Source: Candidatus Omnitrophota bacterium
GTDB taxonomy: Bacteria; Omnitrophota; Omnitrophia; Omnitrophales; Aquincolibacteriaceae
Assembly (NCBI GenBank): GCA_016196565.1
Contig: JACPXK010000074.1
Coordinates: forward strand, 1 to 18,981
Direction: 5' to 3'
DNA: 18,981 bases
The stretch's first letter is position 1; each line of letters begins with the position of its first letter. Both the position numbers and the translations under genes were made by a program. This document shows positions 1 to 5,930 of the stretch, one piece after another. The notes beneath the pieces are model-generated. The model was not told where the DNA came from. It saw only the letters and a list, made by a program, of their open reading frames with translations, and did not search any database.

Positions 1-962
1 GTCATATCCTTTTTGTCGAAATCCTTTAATACGGGAACAATCAATCCCTGCTCCGTATCGACGGCAACGCCAAGGTTATAATATTTTTTGAAAACGATTT
101 CTTCGGTTGTCTCATCCAAGCTGGAATTAAAAATTGGATGCTTTTTTAAAACCGACGCAAGCGCCTGAATCACAAAAGTAGTGACCGTTAAATGGGCTCC
201 CTTCTTTTCGTATTGATCCGCATATTTTTTTCTCAAGTTCAGAATGCCGGTAATATCCGCTTCATCAAACTGCGTCACATGAGGGATGGTCGTCCAGGAC
301 TGGACCATCTTTTCGCTGATTTTCTTGCGCAAAACCGACATGGGCTTGCGTTCAATCTGCCCCCATTTGGAGAAATCGATGGAGGGTGCTGCGGACACCG
401 CGGAAGCTGGCTTTGAAACCGCGGGTTGCGCCTCCCCTTTGGGACTGGAAGCAAGTTTTTCAAGATGAGCGAGATAATTCTTAATATCCTGAAGCGAAAT
501 TCTGCCGCCGGGTTCCGTGCCGCGGATTTTGCTTAAATCAAGGCCTAGCTGGCGGACAAGTTTACGAACGGAAGGAGCAGCCGCCGGCGCTAAATTATTT
601 TGAGAAGGCGCTGGTTCCGCCGGTTCTTCTTTCTCTAATACCTGGGTGCTGGCTTTTGAGGGCTCTACTCTTTGGCTTTCACGGCGGACCGGAATTTCTT
701 CTTTGCCCGCTTTTCCTGCCTCGGATTCTCCCTCAGCCGTAAGCGAAATAAGGGTTTGGCCAACGTTGACTTTGTCGCCTTCTTTGGCCAGAATTTTTGA
801 AACCACGCCGGCCTCAGTCGAAGGAATGGCAGCCACGGCCTTTTCGGTTTCAAGTTCAAGCAAATCCTGGCCTTTTTTAACCTTGTCACCTTCTTTGACA
901 AAGAGATTGACCACGGTTCCGGAGTTAACGCCTTCGGCTAAATGAGGAACTTTAATATCCAT
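1..962 (-). CDS. aceF: Pyruvate dehydrogenase E2, dihydrolipoamide acetyltransferase (C-terminus beyond window)
   Basis: E2 moves the acetyl group from E1 to CoA on a swinging lipoyl arm and forms the core of the cytosolic pyruvate dehydrogenase complex. About 320 residues are visible. Residues 1-75 are one biotinyl/lipoyl domain with the lipoylation site at Lys41 (ELETEKAVAAIPS). A charged, Ala/Pro-rich linker follows. Residues about 130-165 are a peripheral subunit-binding domain (VRKLVRQLGLDLSKIRGTEP). After a second linker the 2-oxoacid dehydrogenase acyltransferase domain begins near residue 210 (RKISEKMVQSWTTIPHVTQF). The catalytic HxxxDG motif would lie left of the window. ATG at 962 is preceded by AAGGA at 969-973, six bases away, and lies 14 bases after the aceE stop, so the two are co-transcribed. 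Having a single lipoyl domain is within the normal range for the family. Identity is firm; assignment to pyruvate rather than another 2-oxoacid rests on the adjacent aceE. Confidence 0.96.
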   Translation of the reverse strand, partial: MDIKVPHLAEGVNSGTVVNLFVKEGDKVKKGQDLLELETEKAVAAIPSTEAGVVSKILAKEGDKVNVGQTLISLTAEGESEAGKAGKEEIPVRRESQRVEPSKASTQVLEKEEPAEPAPSQNNLAPAAAPSVRKLVRQLGLDLSKIRGTEPGGRISLQDIKNYLAHLEKLASSPKGEAQPAVSKPASAVSAAPSIDFSKWGQIERKPMSVLRKKISEKMVQSWTTIPHVTQFDEADITGILNLRKKYADQYEKKGAHLTVTTFVIQALASVLKKHPIFNSSLDETTEEIVFKKYYNLGVAVDTEQGLIVPVLKDFDKKDM

Positions 963-976
963 ATGAAATCCTTATT

Positions 977-3805
977 TTATTCACAAATAGGATAGATTTT
1001 TTCGGGATCGACTTTTAAATCTTTAATGGCTTTTTCTACCACTTTCTTTTCAATCTCACCTTTTTGACATAAGGCATAAAGGGTGGCAATCACGGTGAGT
1101 TCCGCATCCACTTCAAAAAATCGCCGTAAATTTTCACGCGTATCACTGCGGCCGAATCCGTCAGTGCCAAGAGTGGTTAAACCACCCGGCACCCAAGGCG
1201 CAATTTGATCGGGGACGATTTTCATATTATCGGAAACCGCCACAAAAACGCCTTTTTCATTTTCCAAAATACTTTCGACATAAGATTTTTTCGGCTTTTC
1301 CGTAGGATGAAGCATATTCCAGCGTTTACAATCCAGGGCCTCACGCCGCAATTGATTGTAGCTTGTGGCACTCCAAACATCGGCAGAGACCTGATATTTT
1401 TCGGCCAAAATCTCCTGAGCCCTTAATGCTTCACGAATAATCGGCCCGCTGCCAAAAATCTGGGCTTTGTATTTTTTCTTTTCCGGCCCTTTTTGAAACT
1501 TATAGAGCCCCTTAAGAATTCCCTTTTCAGTTCCCGCCGGCATGATGGGCATGCGGTAATTTTCATTATAAATCGTCATGTAATAGAAAATGTCCTCGCC
1601 GTCACGGTACATGCGGCGCATTCCGTCTTGCAAAATGATCGCTATTTCATAAGCAAAAGCCGGATCATAAGCAATCAAATTAGGGATGACGGTGGTCGCA
1701 ATAAGGCCGTGACCGTCTTGATGTTGAAGTCCTTCACCGTTCAGCGTCGTGCGGCCGGCCGTGCCTCCTAAAAGAAATCCGCGCGCGCGAATATCGCCGC
1801 AAAGCCACATGGTGTCCCCAACGCGTTGAAAACCGAACATGGAATAATAGATATAGAAAGGAATGGTGTAAAAACCGTGAGTGGCGTAAGAGGTTGCCGC
1901 CGCGACAAAAGAGGCAATGGCCCCGGCCTCGTTAATTCCTTCTTCCAGGATTTGACCGTTCTTGGCTTCCTGATAATAAAGAAGGGTTTCTTTATCCACC
2001 GGCTCATAAAGCTGGCCTTTGGAAGAATAAATTCCGATTTGGCGGAACAAAGAATCCATGCCGAAAGTCCTGGCTTCATCCGGAATAATCGGGACCACTT
2101 GTTTGCCGATCGTTTCATGCCGCAAAAGTTTTGTGAGAATGCGCACAAAAGCCATGGTCGTGGAGGCCTGCAAATCCCCGGAACCTTTGTAAAATTCCTG
2201 AAAATATTCGCTGGCGGGAATATCAAGGGGTTTGGCTTTGACTTCGCGCTTGGGAAGAAATCCGCCAAGCGTCTTGCGCCGCTCCAAAAGGTATTTCATT
2301 TCGGGACTGTCCATCGGAGGGCGGTAAAAGGGGGTATCCCCGATTTCTTCGTCTTTAATAGGAATGTTGAAACGGGAACGAAATTCGCGCAGTTCTTTTT
2401 CATTCAATTTTTTCTGCTGATGTGTGACGTTTCGCCCTTCCCCGGCTTCCCCCAACCCGTAACCTTTGACGGTTTTCGCCAAAATGACGGTCGGCTGTCC
2501 CTTATGCTCCACCGCGGCCTTGTAAGCGGCGTGAACTTTTACGGGATCATGTCCGCCCCTTAAAAGTTTGGTGATTTGATCATCGGTCAGATGATTCACC
2601 ATGGCGAGCAGTTTGGAATATTTGCCAAAAAAATGTTTGCGGGTGTAGCTTCCCGGTTCCACGGAATATTTTTGATAATCCCCGTCCACGGCTTCTTCCA
2701 TGCGTTTTAAGAGAAGCCCGTCATGATCCGCTTGGATCAAGGGATCCCAGCTCGATCCCCAAATAACCTTGATGACATTCCAGCCGGCGCCGCGGAAAAG
2801 CCCTTCAAGTTCCTGAATGATTTTTCCATTTCCCCGCACCGGACCGTCAAGACGCTGAAGATTGCAGTTTACAATCCAAATAAGATTATCCAGGTTTTCG
2901 CGCGCCGCGAGCGTTAAAGCGCCAAGGGTTTCGGGTTCATCCGATTCGCCGTCTCCGACAAAACACCAAACCTTGGGTTCTTCCCCTTTAAGTAAATCGC
3001 GCGCTTTTAAATAACGATTGAATCTTGCTTGATAAATCGAAGTAATCGGCGCAAGCCCCATGGAGACAGAAGGAAATTGCCAAAATTCGGGCATTAAATA
3101 AGGATGAGGATAGGAAGAAAGGCCGCCGCCTTCGGCGAGTTCCTGGCGAAAATTGTGAAGTTTTTTTGCCTCGAAACGCCTTTCAACATAAGCCCGTGCA
3201 TAATTTCCCGGAGAAGCATGCCCCTGAAAGTAAACCATATCGGCCGGATGATCTCCGCTTCCGCCACGGAAAAAATGATTGAAACCGACTTCATAAAGCG
3301 TGGCACAGGAGGCATAAGTTGAAATATGTCCGCCCAGGCCGTTATGAATGCGATTGGCTTTTACGACCATGGCCATGGCATTCCAGCGGATATAACTTTT
3401 AATCCTTCTTTCGATTTCCCGGTCCCCGGGATAAACCGGTTCCTTGTCAGGCGTAATGGTATTTAGATAAGGAGTATTGACCGGAGGCGGCACCTTGATG
3501 CCGGCATCCTGAAGTCTTTCGATTAATCGTTCAACCAGAAGAGGGGCACGCTGAGCATTGGTTTGTTTCAGAAAAAACTCCAGCATATATTCCAGGGAAT
3601 CCAGCCATTTCTGAGTTTCTTCATCATGAACTTTAACGGAAGGCCGGGGAGCTGCCGGTGCTGCTGGAGTTTCGGAAGGAATATCGACCCGCGGTGGGGT
3701 CGTGGACTCACCGGAAATCTTCTTCCGGCGTTTGCCGTTGGAGTGTGAATTCGCTACGGCATCTTCCTCTTTTTTTTCTACTTTTTCTTTTTTGTCCATT
3801 TCCAT
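977..3805 (-). CDS. aceE: Pyruvate dehydrogenase E1, homodimeric type
   Basis: Thiamine-diphosphate-dependent decarboxylation of pyruvate and reductive acetylation of the E2 lipoyl group. The product is 942 residues; E. coli AceE is 887. Visible motifs: NGLGGHIS at about 155-162, YFQGHASPG at about 192-200, the ThDP/Mg motif GDGESDEPE at about 284-292, and NCNLQRLDGPV at about 313-323, all typical of the homodimeric AceE branch rather than the alpha2beta2 type. The first 55-60 residues are an extra tail rich in Lys/Glu and then Ala/Pro; recognisable AceE sequence begins near ETQKWLDSLEYM. ATG at 3805 has only a weak AGGT upstream, and a second in-frame ATG at 3799 is possible. KVPPPVN at about 104-110 is a triple-proline stretch of the sort that needs elongation factor P, encoded nearby. 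First gene of an aceE-aceF operon and divergent from the lipoate ligase-like gene. Confidence 0.97.
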   Translation of the reverse strand: MEMDKKEKVEKKEEDAVANSHSNGKRRKKISGESTTPPRVDIPSETPAAPAAPRPSVKVHDEETQKWLDSLEYMLEFFLKQTNAQRAPLLVERLIERLQDAGIKVPPPVNTPYLNTITPDKEPVYPGDREIERRIKSYIRWNAMAMVVKANRIHNGLGGHISTYASCATLYEVGFNHFFRGGSGDHPADMVYFQGHASPGNYARAYVERRFEAKKLHNFRQELAEGGGLSSYPHPYLMPEFWQFPSVSMGLAPITSIYQARFNRYLKARDLLKGEEPKVWCFVGDGESDEPETLGALTLAARENLDNLIWIVNCNLQRLDGPVRGNGKIIQELEGLFRGAGWNVIKVIWGSSWDPLIQADHDGLLLKRMEEAVDGDYQKYSVEPGSYTRKHFFGKYSKLLAMVNHLTDDQITKLLRGGHDPVKVHAAYKAAVEHKGQPTVILAKTVKGYGLGEAGEGRNVTHQQKKLNEKELREFRSRFNIPIKDEEIGDTPFYRPPMDSPEMKYLLERRKTLGGFLPKREVKAKPLDIPASEYFQEFYKGSGDLQASTTMAFVRILTKLLRHETIGKQVVPIIPDEARTFGMDSLFRQIGIYSSKGQLYEPVDKETLLYYQEAKNGQILEEGINEAGAIASFVAAATSYATHGFYTIPFYIYYSMFGFQRVGDTMWLCGDIRARGFLLGGTAGRTTLNGEGLQHQDGHGLIATTVIPNLIAYDPAFAYEIAIILQDGMRRMYRDGEDIFYYMTIYNENYRMPIMPAGTEKGILKGLYKFQKGPEKKKYKAQIFGSGPIIREALRAQEILAEKYQVSADVWSATSYNQLRREALDCKRWNMLHPTEKPKKSYVESILENEKGVFVAVSDNMKIVPDQIAPWVPGGLTTLGTDGFGRSDTRENLRRFFEVDAELTVIATLYALCQKGEIEKKVVEKAIKDLKVDPEKIYPICE

Positions 3806-3831
3806 TTTCGTTTACCTATTGCAATACCTTG

Positions 3832-3844
3832 AGTTAGCCTAACT
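3832..3844. promoter_or_regulatory. Perfect palindrome in the aceE leader, possible operator
   Basis: The 13-base inverted repeat AGTTAG-C-CTAACT is perfect. It lies 27-39 bases upstream of the aceE ATG and just downstream of the start point predicted for the weak aceE promoter proposed here. Its core GTTAGCCTAAC is identical to the centre of the published DtxR/IdeR box TTAGGTTAGCCTAACCTAA, but the outer bases mostly disagree (13 of 19 match overall). An operator is plausible from symmetry and position; which protein binds it is unknown. Confidence 0.4.
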
Positions 3845-3855
3845 ACGAAACGTTC

Positions 3856-3884
3856 AATTTACATGATTCGCCCTATACGATCAA
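3856..3884 (-). promoter_or_regulatory. Candidate promoter of aceE-aceF
   Basis: On the minus strand TTGATC (3884-3879) and TAAATT (3861-3856) are separated by 17 bases, matching the sigma-70 consensus at 4 of 6 positions each. The start point would fall near 3849, giving a leader of about 44 bases that contains the palindrome at 3832-3844. Other spacings in this AT-rich stretch are possible, so this is a weak call. Confidence 0.35.
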
Positions 3885-3892
3885 ATACTATT

Positions 3893-3920
3893 TTGGAAGG
3901 GGATAAAAACCTCCTATAAT
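3893..3920 (+). promoter_or_regulatory. Promoter of the lipoate ligase-like gene
   Basis: TTGGAA (3893-3898) and a perfect TATAAT (3915-3920) are 16 bases apart. The -10 box ends only eight bases before the ATG at 3929, so the transcript would start at or within a base or two of the start codon. Confidence 0.6.
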
Positions 3921-3928
3921 GCCTAGGA

Positions 3929-4648
3929 ATGAAGTACATTGATCTTACCCTACCAACCCCCGAACAAAATTTAGCCTGCGATGAGGCCATGCTTGAATTA
4001 TGTGAGGAAGGCTTTAATCACGAAATTTTGAGGTTCTGGGAACCCCGGGAATATTTCGTTGTGCTGGGATATTCTAACAAAACGCGTCAGGAAGTAAATA
4101 AACACTCTTGCCTCAAGCATAAAATCCCCATTTTGCGCCGTCCCAGCGGCGGAGGAACCGTTCTGCAAGGGGCCGGCTGTCTCAATTATACTTTGATTCT
4201 TAAATCCGGACGCTTCGGCAGTGCACGAAGTGTTTCGCAGTCCAATCAAAAGATTATGGAAATTCATCGCACGGCCCTCGAAAGACTTCTCGACCGGCCG
4301 GTCAGCGTTCAGGGAGTTACCGACCTTACGCTTAACGGCTTTAAATTTTCGGGCAATGCCCAGCGCCGTAAAACCCTTTACCTGCTCTTTCACGGAACCT
4401 TTCTTCTTAATATGAATCTTCACCGGATTCAGGAACTCCTTCCCCTTCCTTCCAAACAGCCGGCTTATCGCAAAGACCGATCCCATCTGAACTTTCTGAC
4501 CAACTTAAAAATTCCCGCCTCCAAGATCAAACATGCCTTAAAGAGTGCTTGGCGGGCCAGTGAAATCCTTTCAAAAATCCCCCAGGAAAAAATTGAACAG
4601 CTTGTGAAGGAAAAATATTCGTCGGATCATTGGAACTTCAAATTCTAA
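3929..4648 (+). CDS. Lipoate-protein ligase A-like protein (LplA/LipM family)
   Basis: Member of the biotin/lipoate protein ligase (BPL/LplA/LipB) catalytic fold, 239 residues, probably attaching lipoate or octanoate to the lipoyl domain of the divergently encoded E2. Visible: NLACDEAM near residue 14, RRPSGGGTVLQG at about 70-81 (the RRxSGGG substrate-binding motif), TDLTLNGFKFSGNAQRR at about 131-147 with Lys139 at the conserved ligase lysine, and HGTFLL near 155. E. coli LplA is about 338 residues and has a C-terminal accessory domain, which is absent here. The protein could therefore be a ligase needing a separate partner, or a LipM-type octanoyltransferase; sequence alone does not decide. 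The conserved N-terminal NLACDEAM motif supports the ATG at 3929 rather than the next Met at residue 21. That ATG has little room for a ribosome-binding site. The 3' end overlaps the convergent efp gene by four bases. Confidence 0.88.
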   Translation: MKYIDLTLPTPEQNLACDEAMLELCEEGFNHEILRFWEPREYFVVLGYSNKTRQEVNKHSCLKHKIPILRRPSGGGTVLQGAGCLNYTLILKSGRFGSARSVSQSNQKIMEIHRTALERLLDRPVSVQGVTDLTLNGFKFSGNAQRRKTLYLLFHGTFLLNMNLHRIQELLPLPSKQPAYRKDRSHLNFLTNLKIPASKIKHALKSAWRASEILSKIPQEKIEQLVKEKYSSDHWNFKF

Positions 4649-5199
4649 GCGCGGCCGGTATATTCGCCGGTATCGGTATTGACTTTGATTTCGGTTCCTT
4701 CGTCGATAAAAATCGGGACCTGAACTTTAAGGCCGGTTTCGCAAACCGCGGGCTTCATATTATTGGAGACGGAATCGCCTTTGATCCAGGGAGGCGCGTC
4801 GGTGACTTTGAGGGTGACGACTTTGGGAAGTTCGGGAAGAACGGGATTGCCTTCGTAAAATTGAATTTTAATTTCCATGCTTTCTTTGAGGTAATACTTG
4901 GCGTCCCCGATCATCGTCTCGTTTAAGGTGAAGTTATTATAACTTTCCATGTCCATAAAATGATAACCTTGGCTGTCGGCGTAAAGAAACTGGCATGGGC
5001 GGGGATCTAAAATCGCGCGCTCCATGTTATCGGTAGAGGAAAATTTATTCTGAATGATTTTGCCGGTTTTAAGCCCCTTCATCGTTGCCTGGACAAAGGC
5101 CCGTTTATTTCCCGGCGTATAATGGCGAAAATCGATCACCACATATAAATCGTTTTGATAAAAAACGGTGGTTCCTTTTCTTAAATCATTGGCCTGCAT
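4645..5199 (-). CDS. efp: Translation elongation factor P
   Basis: EF-P binds the ribosome between the P and E sites and relieves stalling at consecutive prolines. The 184-residue product has the usual three beta-barrel domains: KOW-like 1-64, OB about 67-127, and C-terminal OB about 130-184 ending KVNTDTGEY. Length is standard. The domain I loop reads HYTPGNKRAF at 26-35. Aligned without gaps to E. coli FVKPGKGQAF, the residue at the modifiable Lys34 position is Asn31, followed by Lys32; the codons are AAT AAA. ATG at 5199 has a strong AAGGAGG (5205-5211) five bases upstream, inside the end of pgeF. Stop and start overlap as TAATG, so translation is probably coupled to pgeF. No modification gene (epmA, epmB, earP) lies in this window. 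Confidence 0.95.
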   Translation of the reverse strand: MQANDLRKGTTVFYQNDLYVVIDFRHYTPGNKRAFVQATMKGLKTGKIIQNKFSSTDNMERAILDPRPCQFLYADSQGYHFMDMESYNNFTLNETMIGDAKYYLKESMEIKIQFYEGNPVLPELPKVVTLKVTDAPPWIKGDSVSNNMKPAVCETGLKVQVPIFIDEGTEIKVNTDTGEYTGRA

Positions 5200-5930
5200 T
5201 AAATCCTCCTTGAGTCCTTTATTTGAATAATTGAAAGAATGCGGTCTTCGGTTCCGCCTTCTTTACGATAAGAAAAAAAACGGTCGTTATCACAAACCGT
5301 ACAAATTTCTGTGTCGTGAATATTGGCTACGGGTATTCCTTCTCCCACAAGCTGATCGGTAATGGCCCCGATAAGGTCCATATTTCCGTGAGCCTTGCCG
5401 TCTGTAGCAATTTTATCCTCCGAAGGATAATAAAAACCAGTAAACATTTCTCCGAATTCCGAGCCTACGTGATAACAACATTTGCGAATCGAAGGGCCCA
5501 AGGCAACTTGAATGGAAGTAGTCCGGCAAGCGAAATTTTGCCGGAGGGCTTGCGCCATTTTGGTGGCAATTTCATGATAAGTTCCGCGCCAGCCCGCATG
5601 GACAATGGCCGCAACTTTCTTTTCCGGGTCCCAGAAAAAAACCGGGACACAATCCGCGGTTAAAACCCCCAGGACCTTGCCGGGGATTTGCGTGAGCATT
5701 CCATCCGCTTGAAAAAGTTTCTCCCCCTTCATATCGCTATCGATAAGCACAAGATTCGCGCTATGAATTTGTTGAAGAGTGACAAAGTCGGATCCGTCGA
5801 CGCCGGCTGAATGCAAAAATTCATGGCGCCTTAAATTTGAAAATTCCCGGCCCGAAAAAGCCGCCGTGACTTCCGGACCAAAAATATCGAGGGTATAAAC
5901 GCCGGGTTGAGTCGCCAACGTTTTAAGCAT
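5199..5930 (-). CDS. pgeF: Peptidoglycan editing factor / laccase-domain protein (YfiH family)
   Basis: 243 residues of the YfiH/DUF152 family. E. coli PgeF removes misincorporated amino acids from peptidoglycan precursors, and homologues have been reported as multicopper polyphenol oxidases or purine nucleoside phosphorylases. The metal-site residues are present: QQIHSA with His56, TADC with Cys94, and HAGWRGT with His111. GPSIRKCCY at about 145-153 and TVCDNDRFFSYR at about 211-222 are also family motifs. Length is normal and no signal peptide is seen, so it is cytosolic. The ATG overlaps the end of the upstream hydrolase gene by eight bases (ATGCTTAA). Its purine-rich ribosome-binding site AGGAG (5937-5941) lies inside a repeat that also codes for the hydrolase C-terminus. 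The family is clear; which of the reported activities applies here is not. Confidence 0.92.
   Translation of the reverse strand: MLKTLATQPGVYTLDIFGPEVTAAFSGREFSNLRRHEFLHSAGVDGSDFVTLQQIHSANLVLIDSDMKGEKLFQADGMLTQIPGKVLGVLTADCVPVFFWDPEKKVAAIVHAGWRGTYHEIATKMAQALRQNFACRTTSIQVALGPSIRKCCYHVGSEFGEMFTGFYYPSEDKIATDGKAHGNMDLIGAITDQLVGEGIPVANIHDTEICTVCDNDRFFSYRKEGGTEDRILSIIQIKDSRRI

Noticed and set aside
1826..2563. 245-codon open frame on the plus strand opposite aceE
   Set aside because: It lies wholly inside the conserved aceE coding region, and the translation resembles no protein family.
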